Positions 43,380-52,669 are shown, counted from the first letter of the stretch. The stretch: DNA of 64,000 bases from Shimia sediminis (GCF_003990645.1 NZ_RYZK01000002.1:434001-498000), one strand, 5' to 3'. Notes: generated by a model not told the origin, from the letters alone. Numbers and translations: made by a program.

Positions 43380-44315
43380 ATGAAGAAAATTCTCGCCACT
43401 CTGGCCTTCCTCGCGGCCACCCCTGCGTTGGCTCAGGACAAGATGACTGTTCTCTTGGACTGGTTCATCAACCCCGACCACGGCCCGATCATCATCGCCG
43501 AGGAAAATGGCTATTTCGCCGAGCAAGGCCTCGAAGTTGAAGTCGTCGCACCCGCCGACCCTTCGGCCCCACCGCGCCTCGTCGCTGCGGGTCAGGCCGA
43601 CCTCGCTGTCTCCTATCAGCCGCAACTGCACCTGCAAATCCACGAAGGCTTGCCCCTCAAGCGCGTCGGCACCCTGGTCGCAACGCCCCTTAACTGCCTG
43701 CTCGTCCTCGAAGACGGCCCAATCAAGGCGCTCTCGGACCTCAAAGGCAAGAAAATTGGCTTCTCGGTTGCCGGTGTGGAAGAGGCCGTGCTGCAAGCCA
43801 TGCTCGAAGGCAATGGCGTGATGCTCAACGACATCGAGATGATCAACGTGAACTTCTCGCTTTCGCCCTCGCTGATGTCCGGTCAGGTTGACGCCGTCAT
43901 CGGTGCCTTCCGCAACTTTGAACTCAATCAGATGGACATCGAAGGCGTGCCGGGCCGCTGTTTCTACATCGAAGAAGAAGGCGTGCCGCCCTATGACGAG
44001 CTGATCTACGTCGCCAACCCCGACCGCATGGACGCCGACAAAGTCGCCCGCTTCCTTGCCGCCACCGAAAAGGCCACCCAGTACATCGTCAACAACCCGG
44101 AAAAAAGCTGGGAGATTTTCGCATCGACCTCGACCGAACTGCAAGACGAGTTGAACGCCCGCGCATGGGTCGACACCCTGCCGCGGTTCGCCCTGCGCCC
44201 GGCAGGCTTCGACGCCGGTCGCTATTCGCGCTTTGAGCAGTTCCTCAAAGACAGCGGCATGATCCCCTCGACCAACCCTGTCGATGCGATCACGATCGAC
44301 GTGACCGCAAAATGA
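43380..44315 (+). CDS. thiY: Thiamin-pyrimidine ABC transporter substrate-binding protein
   Basis: A 311-residue periplasmic protein with a clear signal peptide (MKKILATLAFLAATPALA, cleaved before Gln19). The NMT1/THI5-like domain starts TVLLDWFINPDHGPIIIAEENGYF, the pattern of ThiY, which binds N-formyl-4-amino-5-aminomethyl-2-methylpyrimidine or HMP. AAGGA lies 10 nt before ATG 43380. It is encoded with tenA, thiZ and thiX, the known pyrimidine-salvage set; stop overlaps tenA by 4 nt. Confidence 0.92.
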   Translation: MKKILATLAFLAATPALAQDKMTVLLDWFINPDHGPIIIAEENGYFAEQGLEVEVVAPADPSAPPRLVAAGQADLAVSYQPQLHLQIHEGLPLKRVGTLVATPLNCLLVLEDGPIKALSDLKGKKIGFSVAGVEEAVLQAMLEGNGVMLNDIEMINVNFSLSPSLMSGQVDAVIGAFRNFELNQMDIEGVPGRCFYIEEEGVPPYDELIYVANPDRMDADKVARFLAATEKATQYIVNNPEKSWEIFASTSTELQDELNARAWVDTLPRFALRPAGFDAGRYSRFEQFLKDSGMIPSTNPVDAITIDVTAK

Positions 44316-44989
44316 CCCGTGACTATGGCAAAGCCTTCGCGCTGATGCGCGAAGGTGCCTCGGGGTCGTGGCGGGACTATACCCGCCACGCCTTTGTCGA
44401 AGGCCTGCGCGATGGCTCGCTGCCCCGCGCAGCCTTCTTGCATTACCTGCGACAGGACTATGTCTTTCTGATCCATTTCTCCCGTGCCTGGGCGCTGGCT
44501 GTGGTGAAATCCGAGACTCATGACGAGATGCTGACCGCCGTCGGCACCGTCAACGCGCTGGTTGCCGAAGAGATGCAGCTGCACGTTGGCATCTGCGAGG
44601 CCGCAGGTATCCCGCAGGACGAATTGTTCGCCACTCCGGAACGCGCCGAAAACCTTGCCTACACCCGATTTGTCCTCGAAGCTGGGTACAGCGGAGACCT
44701 GCTCGACCTCCTCGCCGCCCTTGCGCCCTGCGTCATGGGCTACGGCGAAATAGGCGCACGACTGGGAACCGAGGCCACCTCGGACACCTACCGCGACTGG
44801 ATCGACACTTACGCCAGCGACGACTACCAAACCGCGTGCAAAGCCGTCGGCACGCTGCTGGATTCGGCTCTAACACGGCGCATTGGGCCCGATTTCGAAA
44901 AATCGCCGCGTTGGAACCGCCTCTGCCAGACCTTCCAAAAAGCCACCGAGCTTGAGGTCAACTTCTGGCAAATGGGCCTCACCCCATGA
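44312..44989 (+). CDS. tenA: TenA-family aminopyrimidine aminohydrolase (thiaminase II)
   Basis: A 225-residue all-helical enzyme that hydrolyses aminomethyl-pyrimidine to HMP. The active Cys140 is in LAPCVMGYGEIG and the catalytic Glu215 in LEVNFW, so it is of the TenA_C type. YLRQDYVFLIHFSRAWA forms the substrate pocket. It sits between thiY and thiZ with 4-nt overlaps, consistent with salvage of degraded thiamin brought in by ThiXYZ. Confidence 0.95.
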   Translation: MTRDYGKAFALMREGASGSWRDYTRHAFVEGLRDGSLPRAAFLHYLRQDYVFLIHFSRAWALAVVKSETHDEMLTAVGTVNALVAEEMQLHVGICEAAGIPQDELFATPERAENLAYTRFVLEAGYSGDLLDLLAALAPCVMGYGEIGARLGTEATSDTYRDWIDTYASDDYQTACKAVGTLLDSALTRRIGPDFEKSPRWNRLCQTFQKATELEVNFWQMGLTP

Positions 44990-45714
44990 CCCAAGCGCCC
45001 GAGATCACTTTTGCCGGGCAGGCCACCATTGACGGCGCGACACTCTTCGCGCCGCTGACCCTGTCTTTGCGACCGGGACAATGGACCTGTCTTTTGGGTG
45101 GCTCGGGCGTTGGCAAATCCACCATCCTGCGGCTGATCGCCGACCTTGAAACAGGTGCGACATTCACCGGCACAATCTTGGCTTCAGACACTAAACCAGT
45201 CGAAAATCGCGTCGCCTATATGGCACAAGAGGACCTGCTCTTGCCATGGGCCACTGTCGCTCAGAACATCACCCTCGGCGCCCGATTGCGCGGTGAGACC
45301 CCGGACCCATCCCGTCTGGCTGACCTCCTAACCCGTGTCCGCCTGACCGACCACGCGACCAAGAAACCCGCCGAACTCTCCGGCGGTCAACGCCAGCGCG
45401 TCGCCCTCGCCCGCACCCTGATGGAAGACAAAGAGATCATCCTGCTGGACGAACCCTTTTCCGCGCTCGACGCCCAGACCCGCGCCGACATGCAGGACCT
45501 CGCTGCCGAACTCCTGCGCGGCAAAACCGTCCTGCTCGTGACCCATGATCCGGCTGAGGCCGCGCGCCTTGGCCACGCGATCGAGGTCATGTCGCCCCGT
45601 GGCCTGACCGCCTGCGCCACGCCCAGCGCCTCGGCCCCGCGTAACGTGGACGACCGCGAAACGCTGGAAACTCAGGGCGCGCTGCTGAAACTGCTCCGGG
45701 AGCAAAGCACATGA
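44986..45714 (+). CDS. thiZ: Thiamin-pyrimidine ABC transporter ATP-binding protein
   Basis: A 242-residue ABC ATPase. The Walker A is GGSGVGKST (38-46), the signature LSGGQRQRVALARTL (131-145), Walker B IILLDEPFSALD (151-162) and the switch His in LLVTHDPAEAARLGH. It pairs with ThiX and ThiY. Overlaps tenA and thiX by 4 nt each. Confidence 0.93.
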   Translation: MTQAPEITFAGQATIDGATLFAPLTLSLRPGQWTCLLGGSGVGKSTILRLIADLETGATFTGTILASDTKPVENRVAYMAQEDLLLPWATVAQNITLGARLRGETPDPSRLADLLTRVRLTDHATKKPAELSGGQRQRVALARTLMEDKEIILLDEPFSALDAQTRADMQDLAAELLRGKTVLLVTHDPAEAARLGHAIEVMSPRGLTACATPSASAPRNVDDRETLETQGALLKLLREQST

Positions 45715-46466
45715 CCCGCTACCTCCCCGCCCTGATCGCCACCGTCTTTGCCGTCACCGTGTGGCAAGCCATCGTCAGCATCACCGGCCTGCCAAAATTC
45801 ATCCTGCCCGGCCCAGCGCTGGTGGCCGAAACATGGTGGACCAACCGCGCTGTAATCGCCGAGCACACGTTCATTACTTTTATCGAGGTCATGATCGGCC
45901 TTGTCCTCGGTGCACTCCTTGGCGCGATCACCGCAATTCAGCTCGCCACGTCACGGCTGGCCCGGATGCTGGTGCAACCGATGCTGGTGTTTACCCAGGC
46001 GCTGCCGGTCTTTGCCCTGGCTCCGATCCTGACACTCTGGCTGGGCTATGGCCTCTGGTCCAAGGTCGCCATGGCGGTACTCATCATCTATTTCCCGGTG
46101 ACGTCGTCGTTTTTTGATGGCCTCATGCGCACCCCGCCCGGCTATCTGGACCTCGCCAAAACCATGCAGGCCACCCCACGCGCCGTGCTCTGGCAAATCC
46201 GCATCCCTGCTGCGCTGCCTTCGCTTGCCTCGGGCCTGCGACTGGCGGCGGTCTATGCCCCTATCGGCGCGGTGATCGGCGAATGGGTTGGTGCGTCCAA
46301 GGGACTTGGCTATCTCATGCTGCTCGCCAATGGCCGCGCCAAAACTGACCTGATGTTCGCCGCGATGCTGACCCTCGGTGTGCTGTCGATCTTGCTACAC
46401 TGGGCCGTGCGCACCGCCACCGTGCGCCTGGAAGAGTCGCACTCGGGCCGCAGCCGCGCACAGTAA
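45711..46466 (+). CDS. thiX: Thiamin-pyrimidine ABC transporter permease
   Basis: A 251-residue BPD-type permease with six predicted helices. The cytoplasmic loop YLDLAKTMQATPRAVLWQIRIPAALPSLASGLRLAAVYAPIGAVIGEW carries the EAA-type motif that contacts the ATPase. Last gene of the thi operon. Its TAA ends at 46466; hutH ends at 46467 on the other strand with no base between, so no separate terminator exists in the gap. Confidence 0.93.
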   Translation: MTRYLPALIATVFAVTVWQAIVSITGLPKFILPGPALVAETWWTNRAVIAEHTFITFIEVMIGLVLGALLGAITAIQLATSRLARMLVQPMLVFTQALPVFALAPILTLWLGYGLWSKVAMAVLIIYFPVTSSFFDGLMRTPPGYLDLAKTMQATPRAVLWQIRIPAALPSLASGLRLAAVYAPIGAVIGEWVGASKGLGYLMLLANGRAKTDLMFAAMLTLGVLSILLHWAVRTATVRLEESHSGRSRAQ

Positions 46467-48002
46467 TCACCCAAGCGTGGGCAGTGCCACGTCCAGCCCA
46501 ACAAGCAAATCACCAGAGGCAACCAGCCCTGCCGCCGCCTCAAGGTCCGGCGCAAGGTAGCGGTCCTGATCCAGTGGTTTGATATCCCGTCGCATGCGGT
46601 CAATGACGTGCTGAAGCGGGGCGCTGGTCTCTAGCGGCCCCCGGAATTCCACCCCTTGCGCGGCACAAAGCAGCTCGACACCCAGAATATGGTCAAGGTT
46701 CTCCACCATCCGCGTCAGCCGCCGTGCCCCATGTGTGGCCATCGACACGTGATCCTCTTGGTTGGCCGAAGTCGGCGTCGAATCCGTCACGCATGGATTG
46801 GCCAGATGCTTGTTCTCACTCATCAACGCCGCCGTCGTCACTTCGGCAATCATCAGACCAGAGTTCAGCCCCGGCTCGGGCGTCAGGAACGGCGGCAGGT
46901 CAAAACTTAGTGTCGGGTCCACCATCATAGCAATCCGCCGTTGCGCAATCGCACCAATCTCGGACACCGCCAAGGCGATCATGTCAGCCGCAAACCCAAC
47001 GGGTTCCGCGTGAAAGTTCCCCCCCGAGACGATCAGATCATCCTCGGTCAACACCAGCGGATTGTCGGTGGCCGCATTGGCCTCGATCTCCAGCGTACGC
47101 GCCGCCTGTCGGATCACATCCATCGCCGCGCCGGTCACTTGCGGCTGGCACCGGATGCAATATGGGTCCTGAACCCGCGTATCACCTTCGCGGTGGCTCT
47201 CGCGTATCTCTGATCCTGACAGGATCGCGCGCATGGCTGCTGCCGCTTCGATCTGCCCCGGTTGCCCGCGCAACGCGTGAATTTCGGCCCGCAATGGCGC
47301 AGTCGATCCCATGATCGCATCCGTCGACATCGCAGAGATCACCAGCGCGTTCTGTGCCGCGCGCCACGCCCGAAACAAGCCCGCCAAGGCCAATGCCGTG
47401 GAAAATTGCGTACCGTTGATACAGGCCAGCCCCTCTTTCGGCCCCAGCGATATCGGCTCTAACCCAGCCCGTTTCAGTGCTTCGGCTCCGGGCAGGACCT
47501 CTCCCGCGAACTCCGCCCGTCCCTCACCAATCATCGCCGCCGTCATATGTGCCAGCGGCGCCAGATCACCCGAGGCGCCAACGGACCCCTTCTCAGGCAC
47601 CACAGGTGTCACCCCCCGCGCCAGCATCTCTTGCAACAACTGCGCCAGTTCCCAGCGTACACCCGACGCCCCGCGCCCAAAGCTCAACAGCTTCAGCGCC
47701 ATCATCAGCCGCACAACCCGTCGATCCGTTGCCTTGCCGACACCGCAGCAATGGCTCAGGATCAGGTTGCGCTGCAATGTCGCCGTATCCTCGGGCGCAA
47801 TCTTCAGGCTCGCCAGTTTCCCAAAGCCGGTGTTGACCCCATAGACTGCCGCCTCACCAGCCGCCGCCGCCACGATCCGCGCTGCGGCCTTATCCACCAG
47901 CGGCTTACATGCCGGGTCCAGCGCGCCCGCCAGATCATCACGGAAAAGCCGCTCCAGATCGGCCAGTTTTGTTTCACCGGGGACAAGCAAGACCTGCGTC
48001 AC
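46467..48002 (-). CDS. hutH: Histidine ammonia-lyase
   Basis: First step of histidine degradation: L-histidine to urocanate and ammonia. The MIO prosthetic group forms from Ala-Ser-Gly in [57 protein letters not shown] and [15 protein letters not shown] are all present. I prefer GTG 48002 ([11 protein letters not shown]) with AAAGG 8 nt upstream; GTG 48011 is an alternative start. It is separated from the other hut genes by the thi operon and faces away from the second hutC gene. Confidence 0.97.
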   Translation of the reverse strand: MTQVLLVPGETKLADLERLFRDDLAGALDPACKPLVDKAAARIVAAAAGEAAVYGVNTGFGKLASLKIAPEDTATLQRNLILSHCCGVGKATDRRVVRLMMALKLLSFGRGASGVRWELAQLLQEMLARGVTPVVPEKGSVGASGDLAPLAHMTAAMIGEGRAEFAGEVLPGAEALKRAGLEPISLGPKEGLACINGTQFSTALALAGLFRAWRAAQNALVISAMSTDAIMGSTAPLRAEIHALRGQPGQIEAAAAMRAILSGSEIRESHREGDTRVQDPYCIRCQPQVTGAAMDVIRQAARTLEIEANAATDNPLVLTEDDLIVSGGNFHAEPVGFAADMIALAVSEIGAIAQRRIAMMVDPTLSFDLPPFLTPEPGLNSGLMIAEVTTAALMSENKHLANPCVTDSTPTSANQEDHVSMATHGARRLTRMVENLDHILGVELLCAAQGVEFRGPLETSAPLQHVIDRMRRDIKPLDQDRYLAPDLEAAAGLVASGDLLVGLDVALPTLG

Positions 48003-48067
48003 GAGAGGCACCTTTCCTGGGTTCGCTGAGTCGGAATTTCACAATTTAGGTATAACTGAATATTCAT

Positions 48068-48081
48068 TATGTCTATACATA
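48068..48081. promoter_or_regulatory. Probable HutC operator between hutH and hutC2
   Basis: TATGT-CTAT-ACATA is a 14-bp palindrome in the AT-rich divergent gap, matching the hutI/hutF palindrome in register at 10 of 14 positions. Flanking GTATAAC and TATTCAT add AT-rich -10-like sequence. Confidence 0.6.
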
Positions 48082-48178
48082 TTAACCATCAAATCCAAAT
48101 TCGTCAGTCAAATCCCTTTCCCCACCTGCCCCAGCCGACTACTGTGTGACCAAAGGCAGGCACCGACGGATCCATAAG

Positions 48179-48880
48179 ATGAGCACAGCCAGACGCGCGG
48201 GCTACCGAGACGTCAAACAAACCATCCTGACCCGTGTACGGGACAAGACATGGCCGCTGGGCACCGTCCTGCCCGGCGAAGTCGCCCTTGCGGCAGAGTT
48301 CGGCTGCGCCCGTGCCACCATCAACCGCGCCATGCGCGAACTGGCAGACGAAGGTGTCCTGGATCGCAAACGCCGCGCTGGCACCACGGTCCTTGCCTCC
48401 CCCCTGCGCCACGCCAAGGTCGCCGTGCCCTCGGTTCGCGCCGAGATCGAGGCGACGGGCGCCACCTATCGCTACAGCCTTGTCAGCCGTGCAGAGCAAC
48501 CTGCGCCGGATTGGCTGCGCGCACGGCTCTCGCTCGCGCCCAAGGCAGAGGTCGTGCACCTGCGCTGCATGCACTATGCAGACAACGCCCCCTACCAGTT
48601 CGAAGACCGCTGGATCGTGCTGGACACCGTGCCTACAGCGCTGAACGAGTCTTTTGAAACCATCGGCCCAAACGATTGGCTGATCTCGGAAATGCCGCTC
48701 ACTGATATTGAGTTGGTGTTCTCCGCGGCACTGGCAGGCACTGACTATGCCGCATTCCTTGACGTTGCCCCCGAAAGCCCGGTGTTTCAGGTCGAACGTT
48801 GCACCTGGCTGAATGGCAACGCCGTCACGCTCGCCCGCATGACGCACCCCGGCAGCCATCGGCTAAGGACCGCTCTCTAG
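48179..48880 (+). CDS. GntR/UTRA regulator, second HutC-like protein
   Basis: A 233-residue HutC-type protein with winged helix GYRDVKQTILTRVRDKTWPLGTVLPGEVALAAEFGCARATINRAMRELADEGVLDRKRRAGTTV and a UTRA domain with FEDRWIVLDTVP and FQVERCTWLNGNAVT. It shares the EDRWI.LNTVP/LDTVP motif with the protein at 38186 and is clearly its paralogue. I chose ATG 48179; a GTG at 48146 opens the same frame. It is divergent from hutH, the probable target, with a HutC-like palindrome between them. Confidence 0.9.
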   Translation: MSTARRAGYRDVKQTILTRVRDKTWPLGTVLPGEVALAAEFGCARATINRAMRELADEGVLDRKRRAGTTVLASPLRHAKVAVPSVRAEIEATGATYRYSLVSRAEQPAPDWLRARLSLAPKAEVVHLRCMHYADNAPYQFEDRWIVLDTVPTALNESFETIGPNDWLISEMPLTDIELVFSAALAGTDYAAFLDVAPESPVFQVERCTWLNGNAVTLARMTHPGSHRLRTAL

Positions 48881-48951
48881 ACCATGCGTAGACATTGAAA
48901 CACGCACCCAGAACCCGTAAGTGCAAGGCAACAGTTACCCCCGAGGCGATA

Positions 48952-49563
48952 ATGGCAAACTATCTGTATCAAAACGACCTGCCCGACGATCTGGACCTTG
49001 GCCCCATCGTGGCCATTGATTGCGAGACGATGGGCCTGAACCCACATCGCGACAGGCTATGCGTGATTCAGATGTCCTCGGGCGATGGCGACGCCCATCT
49101 GGTGCAGGTCGCCAAGGGCCAGACCGAGGCCCCCAACCTCTGCCGCATGCTCGAAGATCCGAACGTTCTGAAACTCTTCCACTTTGGCCGTTTCGACATT
49201 GCCGCCATGTACAATGCCTTTGGGGCAATGACCGCGCCAGTCTACTGCACCAAGATCGCCTCGAAACTGATCCGCACCTATACGGATCGTCACGGGCTCA
49301 AGAACCTGTTGCAAGAACTGCTCAGCGTCGACATCTCCAAACATCAACAAATGAGCGACTGGGGTGCCGAAACCCTGACCAACGCACAGCTGGACTATGC
49401 GGCTTCGGATGTCCTCTATCTGCACCGCCTGCGCGAAGAGCTGAACAAGCGGCTTGAACGCGAGGGCCGCACCGAAATGGCTCAGGCCTGTTTTGATTTC
49501 CTGCCCATGCGCGCGCGCCTCGACCTCACCGGCTGGCCCGAAACTGATATCTTTGCGCACTGA
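48952..49563 (+). CDS. rnd: Ribonuclease D-like 3'-5' exonuclease (short form)
   Basis: A 203-residue DEDDy exonuclease: Asp23 and Glu25 in AIDCETMGLN, HFGRFDIAAM, and the Tyr/Asp motif YAASDVLYL. The C-terminal HRDC domains of full RNase D are absent, so this is the short alphaproteobacterial form, which trims structured RNA 3' ends. GAGG lies before ATG 48952. Its stop overlaps the kpsF-type gene start (TGATG), making it first of the envelope operon. Confidence 0.9.
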   Translation: MANYLYQNDLPDDLDLGPIVAIDCETMGLNPHRDRLCVIQMSSGDGDAHLVQVAKGQTEAPNLCRMLEDPNVLKLFHFGRFDIAAMYNAFGAMTAPVYCTKIASKLIRTYTDRHGLKNLLQELLSVDISKHQQMSDWGAETLTNAQLDYAASDVLYLHRLREELNKRLEREGRTEMAQACFDFLPMRARLDLTGWPETDIFAH

Positions 49564-50531
49564 TGGCTGACAAACCCTCATACCTCGACACCGCCCGCCG
49601 CGTGATCTCGACCGAGGCCCGTGCGCTTGACCAGCTTGGCGACGCGCTGGGGGATGAATTCGACGAGGCCGTCGAACTCATGCTCTCGGCGACGGGTCGC
49701 GTGATCATCTCGGGCATGGGCAAATCCGGCCATATCGCCCGCAAGATCGCGGCAACGCTGGCCAGCACCGGCACGCCAGCGCATTTCGTGCACCCGGCCG
49801 AAGCCTCGCACGGCGACCTTGGCATGATGGCGCAGGGCGACGTGGCGCTTGTTTTGTCGAACTCCGGCGAAACCCCGGAACTTGCCGACGTCATCGCCTA
49901 TACCCGCCGCTTTTCGATCCCGATGATCGGCGTGGCCAGCCGCCCCGAATCGACGCTGCTGAAACAAAGCGACGTGGCCCTTGTCCTGCCCCGCGCAGAC
50001 GAAGCCTGCGGCACCGGCATCGTACCCACCTCATCGACCACAATGACGCTCGCCCTTGGCGATGCTCTGGCTGTGGCCCTGATGGAGCATCGTCGCTTTA
50101 CACCCGAACACTTCCGCGAGTTCCACCCCGGTGGCAAACTCGGCGCCCAGCTCAGCCGCGTCAGCGACCTCATGCACAAAGGTAGCGCGCTGCCGCTGGT
50201 CGCTGGCAACACCGCGATGCCCGACGTACTGATCGAGATCAGTCAAAAAGGTTTTGGCGTGGTCGGCGTCACCGACGCCAACGGTGCGCTGCGCGGCATC
50301 ATCACTGACGGTGACCTGCGGCGTCATATGGAGGGGCTGCTGGACCACAAAGCCGACGAGGTCATGACAGAAAACCCAACCACCATCGACTCCGAAGCGC
50401 TGGCAGAAGAGGCTGTCTCGATCATGAACGACCGCAAAATCACCTGCCTGTTTGTCAGAAACGGCGATGATGCGGCCAAACCTCTGGGTCTCTTGCACAT
50501 CCATGACTGCCTGAGGGTTGGGCTGGGCTGA
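49563..50531 (+). CDS. kdsD: Arabinose-5-phosphate isomerase (KpsF/GutQ/KdsD)
   Basis: Converts ribulose 5-phosphate to arabinose 5-phosphate, first step to Kdo for LPS. The SIS domain has VIISGMGKSGHIARKIAATLASTGTP (about 47-72), ASHGDLGM and SNSGETPEL; two CBS domains (about 205-322) follow, with GFGVVGVTDANG and GIITDGDLRRHM. The 322 residues are normal length. It overlaps rnd by one base and precedes lptC by 1 nt. Confidence 0.95.
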   Translation: MADKPSYLDTARRVISTEARALDQLGDALGDEFDEAVELMLSATGRVIISGMGKSGHIARKIAATLASTGTPAHFVHPAEASHGDLGMMAQGDVALVLSNSGETPELADVIAYTRRFSIPMIGVASRPESTLLKQSDVALVLPRADEACGTGIVPTSSTTMTLALGDALAVALMEHRRFTPEHFREFHPGGKLGAQLSRVSDLMHKGSALPLVAGNTAMPDVLIEISQKGFGVVGVTDANGALRGIITDGDLRRHMEGLLDHKADEVMTENPTTIDSEALAEEAVSIMNDRKITCLFVRNGDDAAKPLGLLHIHDCLRVGLG

Positions 50532-50532
50532 A

Positions 50533-51144
50533 ATGGCCGAACAGGGCATCACATATTCCCGCGTGGTCGCCTTTCTCAAGGTTATCCTGCCGCTCTGCGC
50601 GCTGGCGCTTTTGTCAACGCTGTTCCTGTTGTCCCGTAATATTGGCGGCGGCAGCCCGGCAGCCATCCCCTTTGCAAAGGTCGATTTGGAACAGCGCGCG
50701 CGCGAACAACAAATTACCGCACCGTTCTTTTCCGGCAAAACCTCCGAAGGCCATCTGGTGCGCTTCACAGCAGAGCGCGCGCTGCCCGATATTGATGACC
50801 AAAAGGTATCCAAGGCCGAAAAGATGGACGCCAGGATTGATTTGACAGACGGCTCCCGCATCACCTTTTCCTCTGATGTGGCACAAGTTGACAGCAACGC
50901 ACATACGGCGACATTGCTTGGCGGCGTCCTGATCACCAGCTCCAACGGCTTCACCATTCGCACGGACGAGTTGACGTCAGCCATGCGGGAACTCTATGCC
51001 CACTCTCCCGGTCGGGTGACCGGAACGGGCCCAGCAGGGGACTTGGAAGCTGGTGAGATGGTGATTTCGCAACCGGAAGGCGCCGAAGATGCGACTTTGT
51101 TTTTCACAAACGGCGTGAAACTGATATACACGCCCGTGAAGTGA
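50533..51144 (+). CDS. lptC: LPS export ABC transporter periplasmic protein LptC
   Basis: A 203-residue protein with one N-terminal membrane helix (VVAFLKVILPLCALALLSTLFLL) and a periplasmic beta-jellyroll part (TAERALPDIDDQKVSKAEKMDARIDLTDGS, TLLGGVLITSSNGFTIRTDEL). It links the LptBFG engine to LptA. Length and layout match the alphaproteobacterial LptC/DUF1239 group. It lies between the kdsD and lptA genes with almost no gaps. Confidence 0.92.
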   Translation: MAEQGITYSRVVAFLKVILPLCALALLSTLFLLSRNIGGGSPAAIPFAKVDLEQRAREQQITAPFFSGKTSEGHLVRFTAERALPDIDDQKVSKAEKMDARIDLTDGSRITFSSDVAQVDSNAHTATLLGGVLITSSNGFTIRTDELTSAMRELYAHSPGRVTGTGPAGDLEAGEMVISQPEGAEDATLFFTNGVKLIYTPVK

Positions 51145-51156
51145 TTGAGGCTAATC

Positions 51157-51645
51157 GTGAAACTGCTAAAATTATCTGCTCTGGTCCTCGCTTTTTCGGC
51201 ACCTGTCATGGCCTTTGCGCAAGGCTTTCAAATCTCGTTCGGAAGCCTGCAACAGGACACCGACGAGCCTGTTGAAATTACCGCCGACGCGCTGTCGTTG
51301 AACCAGACTGATGGCACCGCCGAATTCAAAGGCAACGTGGTCATCATCCAGGGCACCATGCGCATGAGTGCTCCTGTGGTCACCGTCTTTTATGACGAAG
51401 AAACCGGTGGCATTGCCCGGCTTGAGGCCGACAAACGCGTGCTTCTGGTCAAGGACGGCGATGCCGCAGAGGCGGACAAAGCTGACTATGAGATTGAAAA
51501 AGGCATCGTGGTGATGACCGGGGATGTCCTGCTGACCCAGGGCAGCAACACAATGAATTCGAACAAGCTGACAGCCAACCTTAGCGACGGCACGGCCGAG
51601 CTGGAAGGACGCGTGAAAACCATCCTGAAGTCCGGAGGCAACTGA
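51157..51645 (+). CDS. lptA: LPS transport periplasmic protein LptA
   Basis: A 162-residue periplasmic protein that bridges inner and outer membrane for LPS. The signal peptide is VKLLKLSALVLAFSAPVMAFAQ; the OstA-like jellyroll has VEITADALSLNQTDGTAEFKGNVVIIQGTMRMSAPVVTVFY and TGDVLLTQGSNTMNSNKLTANL. I chose GTG 51157 with GAGG 6 nt upstream, over TTG 51145. It overlaps lptB by one base. Confidence 0.94.
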   Translation: MKLLKLSALVLAFSAPVMAFAQGFQISFGSLQQDTDEPVEITADALSLNQTDGTAEFKGNVVIIQGTMRMSAPVVTVFYDEETGGIARLEADKRVLLVKDGDAAEADKADYEIEKGIVVMTGDVLLTQGSNTMNSNKLTANLSDGTAELEGRVKTILKSGGN

Positions 51646-52403
51646 TGGTCAAACCGGAACTCACCGTGACCGAAGGCAACAGCGGCCTGCAGGTCAAAAA
51701 CCTCCGCAAAAGCTATCGCAAGCGTGTGGTAATCCGTGACTTCAGCATGGAGCTGAATCGCGGCGAGGTGGTAGGCCTGCTAGGCCCCAACGGGTCGGGC
51801 AAAACCACAACATTTTATGCCGTCGCCGGCCTGATCATGCCCGAAGGCGGCAGCGTCACAATCGACGGGCGCGACGCCACGCGCCTGCCGATGTATCGAC
51901 GGGCCAAACTGGGCATTGGTTACCTGCCGCAGGAGATGTCGATCTTTCGTGGCCTCAGCGTCGAAGACAACATCATGGCGATCCTCGACATCACCGAGAA
52001 AGACCGCCACAAACGCCGCGAACGTCTCGAGGAACTGCTGTCCGAGTTTTCCATCGAACACCTGCGGCGTGCGCCTGCACTCGCACTCTCCGGTGGAGAG
52101 CGGCGTCGCGTGGAAATTGCGCGCTGCCTTGCCGCGAACCCAAAATACCTTCTGCTGGATGAACCCTTTGCCGGGGTAGATCCGATCTCGGTTGGCGATA
52201 TCCGCCATCTGGTCTCGGACCTGCGAAACCGGGGTATTGGTGTGCTGATCACCGATCACAACGTGCGGGAAACGCTCGAAATTGTGGACCGCGCCTATAT
52301 CCTGCATGATGGCAAGGTGCTGATGTCAGGTACGCCCGAAGACGTGGTCGAAAATGAAAATGTGCGTCGCGTCTACCTGGGCGAGAACTTCAAGATCTCC
52401 TGA
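51645..52403 (+). CDS. lptB: LPS export ABC transporter ATP-binding protein LptB
   Basis: A 252-residue ATPase of the LptB2FGC complex. Walker A GPNGSGKTT (47-55), LPQEMSIFRGLSVEDNIMAIL, signature LSGGERRRVEIARCL and Walker B LLLDEPFAGVDPISV are exact LptB motifs. LptF and LptG are not in the window. rpoN, which often follows lptB, is not here; hpf comes next after 266 bp. Confidence 0.97.
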   Translation: MVKPELTVTEGNSGLQVKNLRKSYRKRVVIRDFSMELNRGEVVGLLGPNGSGKTTTFYAVAGLIMPEGGSVTIDGRDATRLPMYRRAKLGIGYLPQEMSIFRGLSVEDNIMAILDITEKDRHKRRERLEELLSEFSIEHLRRAPALALSGGERRRVEIARCLAANPKYLLLDEPFAGVDPISVGDIRHLVSDLRNRGIGVLITDHNVRETLEIVDRAYILHDGKVLMSGTPEDVVENENVRRVYLGENFKIS

Positions 52404-52466
52404 CTACAGCGCTCTTGGCCCAACAGGTTTTTGCGCAAGGAAACGCCGAAACTTGATCTGAAATCA

Positions 52467-52495
52467 TTGACACCCCCGGCAACCTGTCCTCAAAT
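52467..52495 (+). promoter_or_regulatory. Candidate sigma-70-type promoter for hpf
   Basis: TTGACA (52467-52472), 17 bp, then TCAAAT (52490-52495), with TATAGT just after. It is in the 266-bp gap between lptB and hpf, about 175 nt before the hpf start. The match is good at -35, weak at -10. Confidence 0.45.
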
Positions 52496-52669
52496 ATAGT
52501 CATGACATTTCTGGATTCTGCTCTGGTGACCTGCGCAGCCTTTCCAACAAGGCCCGGTCTCGGACAAGCATCGGAAATGTCCAACTTCAGCATTCGAACT
52601 TAACTCTGCCAAGGCGTGCTTTTCCACGCCCGTAGTCCCGGTTCGACATGTCATCGCAAAGGAGACAGG

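Noticed and set aside
52452-52470. FNR-type box TTGAT...ATCAT before hpf
   Set aside because: Spacing is one base too long for the TTGAT-N4-ATCAA site.
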